44,803 bases of DNA, from positions 1 through 44,803 of the forward strand of contig JBBDIM010000036.1 of NCBI GenBank assembly GCA_040880405.1, written 5' to 3'. The translations under genes and the position numbers were made by a program. The DNA is from JBBDIM01 sp040880405. Lineage in GTDB: Bacteria > Planctomycetota > Planctomycetia > Pirellulales > Pirellulaceae. This document shows positions 1 through 8,953 of the stretch, piece by piece. The notes beneath the pieces were generated by a model. It was given only the letters and a program-made list of their open reading frames with translations, ran no database searches and had not been told where the DNA came from. Position 1 is the first letter of the stretch; each line of letters opens with the position of its first letter.

Positions 1-110
1 CATCCCCTAGCGTTTTGACCCTTGACACTGCTTAGAAAAGGACAAAGTCCTGGGTAATCGACAACAGTAAATCGTGAGTCCTGAAGGGACGATTCAAGCG
101 ATCCACTCGA

Positions 111-1013
111 TTAGATTTCATCAAAGTAGTCGAAGTCGACCTTCTTAACGATAAACGTTTGATCGTGTGATACTCCGATATCATATTCGATCATCAACTG
201 GCCAAGGGTTGCGCCATCAATCAACACGATTTTCTGGGCAACCGCACGTGCATATTCAACCGCCGTCTCTCGGAAGCTGCTAGTTGTTATGAAAACGCCT
301 TTCGTTGCCTGTTTGCCAGCCAGTGCACCGACAAACGCCTGAATCTCCTTGCGACCAACGCCATCTTTCCATCGCTTAGCTTGGACATAGATCACATCCA
401 GGCCAAGTCGATCTTCGTTGATGATGCCATCGATTCCTTCATCGTTGGACGCCTTGGTGACTTTGGCCGCTTCCGCACGAGAACCGCCGTAACCCATCGC
501 AAAGAGAAGATCGATCACCAACTGCTCGAACTTGTAGGGATTCATGCTCCGGACTTGAGCGAGCAAATCTTCCGTTAATTGCCGATCCAAGCTCCCCGCC
601 AATTCCGACAATTGCTCAGAAGGCGTTAGCTCGGGATGGGTATTCGTTTCCTCTACGTCGTTTCCATACTGCCCCGATCGCCAAGCTTTATGATCCTCGA
701 ATTGATCCAAATCCTTTAAAGTCAAAGCGGTCGGATTGCTGGCAAGTAGCTGGGTTCCACGATCAGTGATCTTCATCACGCCACGTTTGGTGTACTCGAT
801 CAACCCCGCATGTTTGAGATGTGTCCGTGCCCAGCCAACTCGATTCGCTAATCGTCGCTGATTGCCGCTAGGAAGCATCATCTCGCGATCAGCCTTTGAC
901 AGTTGCATCTTATTGGCAATCATTTCAGCGATGACCTTAATCTGGTGCTCGTTGCCATCGGAGAGGATCTGCAAGAAGGGAATAAACATTGATTGGAAGT
1001 CGGGCACGGCCAT
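111..1013 (-). CDS. mrr: Mrr-type restriction endonuclease (type IV)
   Basis: 300 aa. Residues about 5-95 form a winged-helix Mrr N-terminal domain (LKHAGLIEYTKRGVMKITDRG). Residues about 155-275 form the Mrr catalytic domain of the PD-(D/E)xK fold: the entry motif YKFEQLVIDLLFAMGY, then DEGID around D195, then QAKRW with Q211 and K213, which are the expected metal-binding and catalytic positions. Mrr enzymes cut DNA carrying foreign methylation, and no cognate methylase is visible nearby, which fits a type IV system. The length matches E. coli Mrr (about 300 aa). The gene stands alone, reading away from the SpoIIAA-like gene. A second predicted modified-DNA restriction protein (8954-11563) lies in the same window. 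The family call is secure; the cleaved modification is unknown. Confidence 0.92.
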   Translation of the reverse strand: MAVPDFQSMFIPFLQILSDGNEHQIKVIAEMIANKMQLSKADREMMLPSGNQRRLANRVGWARTHLKHAGLIEYTKRGVMKITDRGTQLLASNPTALTLKDLDQFEDHKAWRSGQYGNDVEETNTHPELTPSEQLSELAGSLDRQLTEDLLAQVRSMNPYKFEQLVIDLLFAMGYGGSRAEAAKVTKASNDEGIDGIINEDRLGLDVIYVQAKRWKDGVGRKEIQAFVGALAGKQATKGVFITTSSFRETAVEYARAVAQKIVLIDGATLGQLMIEYDIGVSHDQTFIVKKVDFDYFDEI

Positions 1014-1171
1014 ATCGGAATGAGTCGTTGAAAAAGAGTCGAGAGCTGAAAATGTAAAACAATCTCTCGGCTAATCTACCACAGACGCATGGAAAACAAC
1101 CGGACACCGAAAGATGAATAGAGCAATCGATTCCATTTTTTCACCGGGGAATACCAATCGCTGACGCGAAA

Positions 1172-1537
1172 CTATCCTTCCACTCCAATCCACACCTTCG
1201 CCGCCTCCACTTCCTCGTGCTCAAAATACTTGATCTCGGCGGTGGTAAAGGGTCGGCAGAAGTTGGCCATTCCTTTTTCCCACTTGCTTTCCCCGACGAT
1301 CGCCAGCCGCTCGATGTCGCTGAAATGTTTTGTGCTGAACTTGATGTCTTCCCACAGGGCTCCCATGTCCCAGCCCTGGAAATCGTTGAGGACCACCAGC
1401 ATGCGGATTTTGCCATACTCCTGGATTCGCTGCTCGGTCAGCGGGACGAACTCTTCGTACGCCTCTTTGGTCAGTTTGCCTTGGAGTTCGACTTGAATGA
1501 CCCGGCCGTTGGCGACCTCAATAACATGAAACGACAT
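1172..1537 (-). CDS. SpoIIAA/STAS-like protein
   Basis: 121 aa. The sequence resembles the SpoIIAA-like family (STAS fold): an opening beta strand (FHVIEVANGRVIQVELQGKLT), a helix with a Tyr/Glu-rich face, then the strand RMLVVLNDFQGWDMGALWEDIKF and the family-typical stretch IERLAIVGESKWEKGMANF. It is a small soluble protein with no signal peptide. Members are thought to bind lipids or act in stress responses, but their biochemical role is poorly defined. It is monocistronic here, with about 300 bp up to the divergent sigma-factor gene. I am confident of the family and not of the function. Confidence 0.8.
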   Translation of the reverse strand: MSFHVIEVANGRVIQVELQGKLTKEAYEEFVPLTEQRIQEYGKIRMLVVLNDFQGWDMGALWEDIKFSTKHFSDIERLAIVGESKWEKGMANFCRPFTTAEIKYFEHEEVEAAKVWIGVEG

Positions 1538-1834
1538 TTTTCTGGATCCTTAAGGTGTTGACTGGGAACCCACAGGCAGCGGAACGTGAATTGTCGTGGG
1601 TTGAGTCGTTTGTCCATTTTTAAATTGAAACGAGCATTTTTCCAAACGAGAAGTCCCAAGTTCCTTGAAATGGTGGCACCGGATTCGCCGCATGGGTTTG
1701 AATATCGCGAGTGGCCAGGCAGTGGCCCCCTAGTTTGACTACCAGGGTCGAGTCTGCTACCGTGGGAACCAGTGCGTTGCAGTGGTAAAATCGGCGGATG
1801 CGGCGAGTCACTCCGTGAGACCTGGAGAAGTTCG

Positions 1835-2464
1835 ATGAATGTTGCCGAGGGTTCGATCTCTGCTCACAATTCGACTTCTCAAAGCCTCCTCCGCCGGGTG
1901 AAGTCGCAAGACCACTCGGCCTGGGCGCGAATGGTCCATATCTACGGCCCGTTGGTCTATCGGTGGTGCCGCCGGGCCGGCGTGGCGGCCCAGGATGTCG
2001 AGGATATCTCGCAGAACGTCTTTCAGGCAGTTGCCCTTGGTATCCATAAATTCCATCGCGACCGGTCGGGTGATTCATTCCGCGGGTGGTTGTACGGCAT
2101 TACCCGATTCAAGGTCATGGATCACTTCCGTCGTCAACAAAAGGACCCGGCACCGCAGGGTGGCAGCGAGTTTCAAGATCAATTGGCCTCCATTCCCGCC
2201 CATGAAACCTCCGCCCAACGGTTTCCGGACGACCAGTCGATGGCAGAGGACGACGGTCTCCAGGTGCTGCATGCCACCCTGGAACTAATCCGCCCCGACT
2301 TTGCGCCCCACAACTGGCAGGCCTTCTGGCAAGCGGCAATTGAACAACAATCCGCGACCGAGGTGGCAGAGTCTTTGGGAATGACCCCCGGCGCGGTGCG
2401 TCAGGCCAGGTATCGGGTGCTAAGAAGGCTGAGGCAGGAATTGGACGAGTTGCAAGATCTGTGA
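1835..2464 (+). CDS. ECF-type RNA polymerase sigma factor
   Basis: 209 aa from the ATG at 1835, chosen because GGAGAAG lies just upstream; an in-frame extension to 1772 lacks a good site. Region 2 is clear (AWARMVHIYGPLVYRWCRR, then DVEDISQNVFQAV and FRGWLYGITRFKVMDHFRR), followed by a variable linker and region 4 (SATEVAESLGMTPGAVRQARYRVLRRLRQEL). The linker between regions 2 and 4 is long, as in planctomycete ECF factors. It converges with the LRR kinase gene, only about 90 bp away. In planctomycetes ECF factors often sit beside Ser/Thr kinases whose N-terminal region may act as the anti-sigma partner, so a functional pair is a reasonable inference. Target promoters are unknown. Confidence 0.9.
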   Translation: MNVAEGSISAHNSTSQSLLRRVKSQDHSAWARMVHIYGPLVYRWCRRAGVAAQDVEDISQNVFQAVALGIHKFHRDRSGDSFRGWLYGITRFKVMDHFRRQQKDPAPQGGSEFQDQLASIPAHETSAQRFPDDQSMAEDDGLQVLHATLELIRPDFAPHNWQAFWQAAIEQQSATEVAESLGMTPGAVRQARYRVLRRLRQELDELQDL

Positions 2465-2554
2465 AGAGGGTTGCGAGCCGAATTCAGGATCTTGCCCGAT
2501 CGGACTCGTCACAATGCGCCACGATTGTTTCAAAACGCTTCGATCCCCCTTGGT

Positions 2555-5500
2555 TCAATCTTCCTTGGGATCGCTTGAAACGGGAGTTTCCGGGGGTTCG
2601 CCATCTTTCTGACTCGTGTCCGGTACGACACGGGCATCGTGGATATCGACATCGGGTCGAGCGGTTTTAAACTGCTCCCAATCGAGTTCTGAAATGGAGG
2701 AATGACGCACGTCGAGCAGCTTGAGTTTCGGCATCTTCGCAATACCCGCCATATACTCTGAGGTCAGGTTTGTCGCCCCGAATCGCAATTCATAAACCTG
2801 CGGTAGCTCGTGCAATCGCTCGGCGATGGCAAGTTCGATTGAGGGTTCCAATGAGAGCATGCGCAAGTGGGGTAGCTTTGCCACGGTATCCAGATGTCCC
2901 GCGGTGAATAGGGCTCCCGTGTTGGGAGCGATAGTCAGCTTGTGTAGATTGGGAAGCTTAGCCAAGACCTCAAGCACCTCAGGCGTACACTGTTTCAGAG
3001 TCAGTTTAACATGTTGAAGTTGTGGCATCTTAAGCAAATGACGAACACCATCGACGGTAATTTGTGGTGGGAGATCGACACTTGTTAGCAAGCTCATTGT
3101 GGCCAAAGCTGCCAACCCGTCATCCGTTATCTCCGTTCGGCGAGGAAGGATTAAATAATTGAGCTGTGGAGCTCCCTTGGCCAACTCCCGGAGACCAGCG
3201 TCCGTTATTTTGGCCTCTAGGAGGCTCAGAACTTCAAGCCGAGGCAATGTGGCGATCCAGGGCATTACGGAATCGTCCATCCTAAAACTGCGATTGCAGA
3301 TGAGACGATGCAGTTTAGGGGCACCCGCGAGGGCCTTAAAACCAAGCCCGCGGACCGACGTATAATTAAGCTCCAAAGTTTGGATGCTGTCCCTGATTCC
3401 GTTGAGGCGAATTAAAGAAGCGTCGTTAAATTCACGGATGCCAAAGAGGTATAGCTTGCTAAGGGAGCGCAATCGACCCAGCGGCGACCAATCCCCTTGC
3501 GGGGCCTTGCCGGCATCGATCCGAATCTCCGTCACAAAGAACGGTTCGTCGGGCAGGGAATCGTCGGCTTTGAGGCGGAGCGTCTCGAAGGTCGAACGCA
3601 AGCAAATTGCCATGGAAAATTGGTTTGCCGGAATCTCCAAGAGCCACTCCGCGACTTCCCGCTCTGCGGCGAAATCAGACACGGGAATATCTCCCGTGAG
3701 CGTTAACTTGGGTGCCATACTCGTCAGCCGCTCGACTCCTAGTGGCGTAATACCGGACGCATTGAGCTGCAATTCTCGCAATTGCGGGAATTTCGCGATC
3801 TCCTCGAAATGCGCGTCCCCCAAGCTGCAACCTTCCGCCCCCAAGTGCGTCAGAAATGGCAGTCCGCTTAAAGTTTGCAGGGCCAACAACTTGGGCGTGA
3901 CAAATCGCCAATTTATCGATTCTAAGTTCGACAGGGACCAGAGTACCAGGGCCTGCTCCTCCGTAAAGTCCTCACGAGAAGTCCCCGTGAGAACCAAGAC
4001 TCGAAGTTGTTTGGCCCGCGCCAAGATCGGACCGTTCTCCTTCGTCATATTCTGTGCCGGGATCACCAGCCGATGCAACTTTGGTAGGGCCGTAATCCGA
4101 TTCAACTGCTCGTCCGTCAGGGTCGACCCGGAGTCTTGCTCGACCACAATGTCGAGCGACTCCAAGTCGAGGCCCTGGGCCAGTTTCCCCCAACCAGCCT
4201 TTGAAAGTGTCGCGGCATCCACTCGAAGCGAGGTCATGCCTTTGAGATCCAGGGATTGCAACTGTTGATCCGTTAGTGGCGGGCGCGCCGAATTCAGCTC
4301 GGTATCTTCCGCCATTTGAGGCGAGGCAACGTTCGCCAGACGCGCGTCCTCCGACTTGGACGAAGCGTCTAACGCGGCCGGTTCCAGGCTGACCCGGAGT
4401 CGAAGTTGGTCGCCTCGGCGCAGTTCAAAACTGGACGTGTCGAGTCTCGCGCCACTCGCGTCACTGACGCGGAGGCCGGACCCCGTTTGGACCTCATACT
4501 CTCCGCTCGGGAGACGTTGGCTCGGCTGGCCATCGGTTTGGGAGAATGCCTGGATACTCCAGGTTCGGTTGTTCTTTTTATCAACAACCTCAAGTCCCCC
4601 TGCCTCCAGTCGAGTCTCAATTTCGGACGCGGCCTCGGCGGCAACTTCGACGATGAGCGTGCCGTGATCAGTTTGGATTCGCAGTAAGATCAGGCCGAGG
4701 CAAAGGGCCGCCGCGAATCCCCCCAGGGTGAGCCAGAGCCGGACAGCGTTCCCCCGATTACCGGAGCCATTCTTGGACACACCCGCTTGGGGTGTCGGTT
4801 CGGGCGAAAAAGAGGGCGGGATGGTTACGGTATCGGCCGACATGCGTAGACTGCCACCGGTTGAGGCGCTGCCGTCCGAGTTTTCAAGCTCCGGAACGGC
4901 GAAGTCGAGTAGTCTCCGCAGATTTGCCTCGGCGGCGAAAGGAGCCAATGCGACCGCAACCTCTTGAGGAGTTGCTGGGCGGTTCCGTGGATCCTTATCC
5001 AGCATCTGATGGACGATCTTTGCCAGCTCCGGCGGAATTCCTGAGCGGCGGCCTTCGATCGGTGGGACCGGCTGAGATACGAGTGCCGTCAGTTTTTGGA
5101 TGGATGTTCGATACGCCTCGCCATGATAGAGTGATTCACTCGTAAGTAACTTATAGAGCGTCGCTCCCAAGGAATAGACATCCGCCCGGATATCGACATT
5201 GTGGGTGTCACCACCCTGTTCCGGGGCCATATAGTCGACTGTCCCCATAATTTGGCCCGCCGAGGTTAATTCTTCGCCATCGGCTGAAGTCGTATCGGAA
5301 AGCAACGCGAGCCCGAGATCCAACACCTTGACGATCGGTGGCTGATTTCGCGATTTCGCGAGAAATAGATTCGAGGGTTTCACATCGCGATGGACCAAGC
5401 CATGCTCATAGGCATCCTGCAGACCGAGAGCGGCCTGGCGGATCAGCTCGCAGGCCTCGGGGACTGGCAGCGGGCCGATCGATCGAGAAAGCTGCGACAG

Positions 5501-6058
5501 ATCAACGCCCTCGATGTATTCCATGACCAAAAAGTGCCGCCCATCCAACTCGCCGGCATCCATGGCCCTTACTAAATGAGGATGATCAAGACGGCCCGCG
5601 GCTTCCATCTCTCGCTCGAATCGTTTGATGGATTCGGGATTTCGCAAGCGATCGATCGCCAACACCTTGAGGGCCACGACTTTTTTAAGTCGGGTATGCA
5701 GCGCTTTGTAGACCGTGCCCATGCCCCCTTCGCCCAGCTTCTCCAATAACTGGTAAGCCCCGATGGTCTCGATCGGCTCATTGGCGTGTTCGATCCGATC
5801 AGAGGAAAGCAGCTCGGGCCCGAGGGCCACGATCCGGTGCAAGACGGAATCTAACTCAGGTTCCGCTAGGACAGGATCTTGCCGCGGCGATCGCCGCAGC
5901 CCCATCAAGAGCGTATCCTTGGCCAGGGCAAGCTGGTCGACGGTCTCTTCGCCTCGCTGCGATTTATCCTCCAGCCACCGCTCCACCTCCTCCGCCTGCT
6001 CTTCCGGCAGTTTGCCCAAAAGGTACGCTTGGTAAAGCTCGTTATTCAACGGTGACAT
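2555..6058 (-). CDS. Membrane Ser/Thr protein kinase with leucine-rich repeats
   Basis: 1167 aa. Order: an N-terminal helical segment (1-90) of the kind seen before planctomycete kinases; a kinase domain (about 102-375) with glycine loop GEGGMGTVY, lysine K131 in VALKVL, HRDVKPSN with D225, and DLG at 247-249 instead of DFG; a proline/serine linker; one transmembrane helix at 441-460; then a large C-terminal region (about 590-1140) of irregular leucine-rich repeats of the type LxxLxLxxxxITDxGL. The kinase is therefore predicted cytoplasmic and the LRR region on the other side of the membrane, a sensor layout. DLG in place of DFG is common in bacterial Hanks kinases, so activity is expected. 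The tail is hydrophilic (EPPETPVSSDPKED). The ligand is unknown. Confidence 0.93.
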   Translation of the reverse strand: MSPLNNELYQAYLLGKLPEEQAEEVERWLEDKSQRGEETVDQLALAKDTLLMGLRRSPRQDPVLAEPELDSVLHRIVALGPELLSSDRIEHANEPIETIGAYQLLEKLGEGGMGTVYKALHTRLKKVVALKVLAIDRLRNPESIKRFEREMEAAGRLDHPHLVRAMDAGELDGRHFLVMEYIEGVDLSQLSRSIGPLPVPEACELIRQAALGLQDAYEHGLVHRDVKPSNLFLAKSRNQPPIVKVLDLGLALLSDTTSADGEELTSAGQIMGTVDYMAPEQGGDTHNVDIRADVYSLGATLYKLLTSESLYHGEAYRTSIQKLTALVSQPVPPIEGRRSGIPPELAKIVHQMLDKDPRNRPATPQEVAVALAPFAAEANLRRLLDFAVPELENSDGSASTGGSLRMSADTVTIPPSFSPEPTPQAGVSKNGSGNRGNAVRLWLTLGGFAAALCLGLILLRIQTDHGTLIVEVAAEAASEIETRLEAGGLEVVDKKNNRTWSIQAFSQTDGQPSQRLPSGEYEVQTGSGLRVSDASGARLDTSSFELRRGDQLRLRVSLEPAALDASSKSEDARLANVASPQMAEDTELNSARPPLTDQQLQSLDLKGMTSLRVDAATLSKAGWGKLAQGLDLESLDIVVEQDSGSTLTDEQLNRITALPKLHRLVIPAQNMTKENGPILARAKQLRVLVLTGTSREDFTEEQALVLWSLSNLESINWRFVTPKLLALQTLSGLPFLTHLGAEGCSLGDAHFEEIAKFPQLRELQLNASGITPLGVERLTSMAPKLTLTGDIPVSDFAAEREVAEWLLEIPANQFSMAICLRSTFETLRLKADDSLPDEPFFVTEIRIDAGKAPQGDWSPLGRLRSLSKLYLFGIREFNDASLIRLNGIRDSIQTLELNYTSVRGLGFKALAGAPKLHRLICNRSFRMDDSVMPWIATLPRLEVLSLLEAKITDAGLRELAKGAPQLNYLILPRRTEITDDGLAALATMSLLTSVDLPPQITVDGVRHLLKMPQLQHVKLTLKQCTPEVLEVLAKLPNLHKLTIAPNTGALFTAGHLDTVAKLPHLRMLSLEPSIELAIAERLHELPQVYELRFGATNLTSEYMAGIAKMPKLKLLDVRHSSISELDWEQFKTARPDVDIHDARVVPDTSQKDGEPPETPVSSDPKED

Positions 6059-6372
6059 GGGAAAACTCCGGCATCAAATTGGGTGACCAATCGATTTCGA
6101 TGGCTAGCGTGCCGATCTCTAAAATATCAGGCTCCGAGCGTTTCAGCGCCATAGCCTCAATAGGTTCATCGCAGGGGTGTAACGCCGAAGAGAAAAAATA
6201 ATCCCAGATTTTCCAATGCCGCGGGCTTGGCTGACGCTTTGTCGCGCGAAATCCTCGGCAATTGAGGCACTTTCAGGCCGGCGGTGTCTTCCTTGAATTG
6301 CAATTTCCGAAATGGGATTTCACTGCGGCATTCTCTTGATGATTGGCCGGAGGGCTTTTGACGATCACCCCA
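6059..6372. other. Intergenic region, no gene seen
   Basis: 314 bp between the starts side of the kinase gene and the stop of the oxidoreductase gene. It must hold the kinase promoter, but I found no convincing -35/-10 pair, RNA gene or repeat. Confidence 0.5.
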
Positions 6373-8601
6373 TCACAAGGCGTTTTCCAGCGTCTCGGCT
6401 CGCTTTTGCTCGTTCGACGCAAGCGCAATCACCTGAATCACCACCCCTTTAAACGCCGGGGTCTTCGACTGCGGGTCGGAGTAGCGGGAGACCAGGATGT
6501 TGGCCTCCGGGTAGTACATCAGGGCGTTGCCCGGTTTGATGTCGTCGTACGCGATGGCCAGGAAATTATCGATTTGGCCGGTATCGGACGTAATGCGTAT
6601 CCGCTGTTTGTCCTCAAGTCCCAGCCGCCGCAAGTCGTCCGGGTGCAAGAGGATGACATCGCGGCGATCGATGCCGCGGTAGATGTCGTACTCTTCGTAC
6701 ACCACCGTGTTGAACTGACCCTCGCTGCGAACCGTCATCAACCGCAACTCGTTCTTGCCGGTCCCTTTCAGTGGCGGAAGCTTGTGGTTGAACAAGATCA
6801 GGCGGCCGCTGGGTGTGGGGAATTTCTTTTCGTGAAAGGTCCGGCCATCGATCTGGAATTCCTGTTTGGTTTTGTCGATCTGGCCGATCTTCTCGAACCC
6901 CGGCACCACCTTGCTGATCGCCGCTCGGATTTTGCCGGTGTCCTGCATCGATTGCCAGTCGATCGGGCCGGTGTTGCCCAACACCTGCTGGGCAATGGTG
7001 GCGATCACCTCGACCTCCGGCTTCGGGCCGCTCAGCCGCGCGGGGCCACCCTCGGAAAGCCGAACGTAGTTGAACATCGATTCTTGCGTGGTCTGGTACG
7101 GTTCCTCATCCCGCGCCGCGACCGGCAAGATGATCGTTTCATCGGCCAAACCATGGGCGTGTCCGGTGTTGAGCGTCGTACTCAGATAAACCAGTGTCTC
7201 CAACTTCTGCATCGCCTGAGCGGCGAACTTCTGGTCCGGGTTCGAGCCATACAAATTTCCACCCAAGCAAACCCCCAGCTTCAGCCGCTGGGCGTCCGAC
7301 TCTTCCATGCATGCCATGGTGTCGAGCCCGGCGGTGGTCGGGAGTTGGATTTGGTACTCCTGCTGCAAGCGGTCGAAGATCGCCTGCTTCAAAGCGGGCG
7401 TCACCCCAACCGACCCGATCCCCTGGACATTGGAATGACCGCGGATTGGCATCAGCCCCGCCCCCTCTTTGCCGATCATCCCCCGCATGGCCGCCAGCGC
7501 CGCGATCGCCTGGACGTTTTCGACGCCGTGGGCATGGTGCGTGATGCCCATCGTCCAGCTAAACACAACCCGCTTGGCGGCGGCGTACTTGGTGGCGATG
7601 GCGTCGATCTCGGCCTGTTTAACACCTGACTTGGTGAGGATTTCTTCCCATGGCATGGCCCGCAAGTGGGCCAACCACGCCTCGCTGTTTTCGCAGTGAT
7701 TGGCCAGAAAATCCGTATCGGCGGCCCCCATCTCGTCGATCCGTTTGGCGACACCCCATAGTAGCGCCAAGTCCCCCCCGATATCAGGCTGAACATACAG
7801 CGTGGCGATCTTGGTGCCGAACAACAGGCTAATCGGATCGCTCGGGACCTTGAAGTTGACCAGCCCTGTCTCGATCACCGGGTTGATCACAATCACCTCG
7901 CCACCTCGGCGGCGGAGATGCTTCAAGTTCGACATCAACCGAGGGTGATTGCTTGAAGGGTTCCCCCCGATCACAAACACCAAGTCCGCCTTGTCGACAT
8001 CCTCCAGCACAATCGAAGCGGTCCCGCTGCCCATGGTGCTCGCCAGCCCGACACCGCTGGCCTGATGGCAGTAGTAACTGCAATTGTTCACATTGTTGGT
8101 GCCATACATCCGGGCAAACAATTGCAGCAGAAACCCGGCTTCCATCGAGCTACGGCCGCTGAAGTACCAAAAGGTCTCGTCCGCGGTCAACTGCTTGAGC
8201 TTGCTGCTGATTCGCTGGAACGCCTCTTCCCACGCAATCGGCCGGTAATGCTGCGTCCCCTTTTCGTACAGCATCGGCTGGGTCAACCGGCCGGCGTGTT
8301 CCATTTGGTAGGGGGAGAACTTTTGCAGTTGGGCAATACTGTAGGTCTGCCAAAAACTCTCCGGAATCCCGGCTTGCATATCGGCCGCCATCGCCTGCAT
8401 CGACTTTTTGCAGACCTCCGGAAAACTTCCCGCCTCATTAACCATGCCCCCTTTCTGACCACCCATCCCCAAGGCGCAGGTCTTACAAGCATTCTTAGAA
8501 CGCATCGCCTTCCAAAACTTGAGGTAGCCGCCTGACTGCTGCGCCTTGGTAAACGAATAACGAATAGCCTGCCAACCGCCGCCACTTTTAGGTTTTTTCA
8601 T
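6373..8601 (-). CDS. Molybdopterin oxidoreductase, FdhF/YdeP type
   Basis: 742 aa. It matches the YdeP/FdhF-like alpha-subunit family: the N-terminal segment FWKAMRSKNACKTCALGMGGQKGG (C39, C42), the GRSSMEAGF and NNCSYYCHQASGVGL stretches, GGNPSSNHPRLM, GMITHHAHGVENVQAIAALAAMRGM-like cofactor-binding segments, and a C-terminal MopB-type beta domain (VILLHPDDLRRLGLEDKQRIRI). It should bind a bis-MGD cofactor. Only two of the cysteines expected for a complete N-terminal [4Fe-4S] site are obvious, and no electron-transfer subunit or molybdopterin gene lies nearby, so it is an orphan catalytic subunit. In enterobacteria YdeP is linked to acid resistance; the reaction is unproven, so formate oxidation should not be assumed. 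Confidence 0.88.
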   Translation of the reverse strand: MKKPKSGGGWQAIRYSFTKAQQSGGYLKFWKAMRSKNACKTCALGMGGQKGGMVNEAGSFPEVCKKSMQAMAADMQAGIPESFWQTYSIAQLQKFSPYQMEHAGRLTQPMLYEKGTQHYRPIAWEEAFQRISSKLKQLTADETFWYFSGRSSMEAGFLLQLFARMYGTNNVNNCSYYCHQASGVGLASTMGSGTASIVLEDVDKADLVFVIGGNPSSNHPRLMSNLKHLRRRGGEVIVINPVIETGLVNFKVPSDPISLLFGTKIATLYVQPDIGGDLALLWGVAKRIDEMGAADTDFLANHCENSEAWLAHLRAMPWEEILTKSGVKQAEIDAIATKYAAAKRVVFSWTMGITHHAHGVENVQAIAALAAMRGMIGKEGAGLMPIRGHSNVQGIGSVGVTPALKQAIFDRLQQEYQIQLPTTAGLDTMACMEESDAQRLKLGVCLGGNLYGSNPDQKFAAQAMQKLETLVYLSTTLNTGHAHGLADETIILPVAARDEEPYQTTQESMFNYVRLSEGGPARLSGPKPEVEVIATIAQQVLGNTGPIDWQSMQDTGKIRAAISKVVPGFEKIGQIDKTKQEFQIDGRTFHEKKFPTPSGRLILFNHKLPPLKGTGKNELRLMTVRSEGQFNTVVYEEYDIYRGIDRRDVILLHPDDLRRLGLEDKQRIRITSDTGQIDNFLAIAYDDIKPGNALMYYPEANILVSRYSDPQSKTPAFKGVVIQVIALASNEQKRAETLENAL

Positions 8602-8953
8602 GGGGGAATCTCAATGCGAACGCCAAGGATGGGTGGGATGCGTTGCATTTTAGCAGATCGGGCGATGGCCTGCGGCGCGAAAACGAAGTTTGGCAGGGAG
8701 GAAACCTCTTCTGCCGATGACGTAAATTGAAAATATTGAACGAATGAAGCAACGTCGTCGCTACTCAATGGTTCTTCGGTACAACTAGGCAGAAACTGCC
8801 GAAATCGCAGGTTATAGGGCCGTGACATTTTCGACTTTTTAGGCAATCAGGTGGGACAAAGGTATGGATAGACATTCGCCCGTTACGTAGTCTTACGGTA
8901 CGAACAAAGCCTCAAAACCCCCAGTCTCGCCCTGAAATTCCAAATAGATCTCG
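8602..8953. other. Intergenic region, no convincing gene
   Basis: 352 bp between two divergent genes. A leftward 82-codon reading frame (8598-8846) overlaps the oxidoreductase start by 4 bp, but its product resembles nothing and it has no clear ribosome binding site. Promoters for both flanking genes must lie here; none is obvious. Confidence 0.45.

Noticed and set aside
6343..7629. Long rightward 428-codon frame opposite the oxidoreductase gene
   Set aside because: Mirror of a G/C-rich coding strand; the leftward protein is clearly a molybdopterin enzyme.
8598..8846. Leftward 82-codon frame overlapping the oxidoreductase start by 4 bp
   Set aside because: The ATGA overlap is tempting, but the product has no family resemblance or clear ribosome binding site and fills a promoter region.
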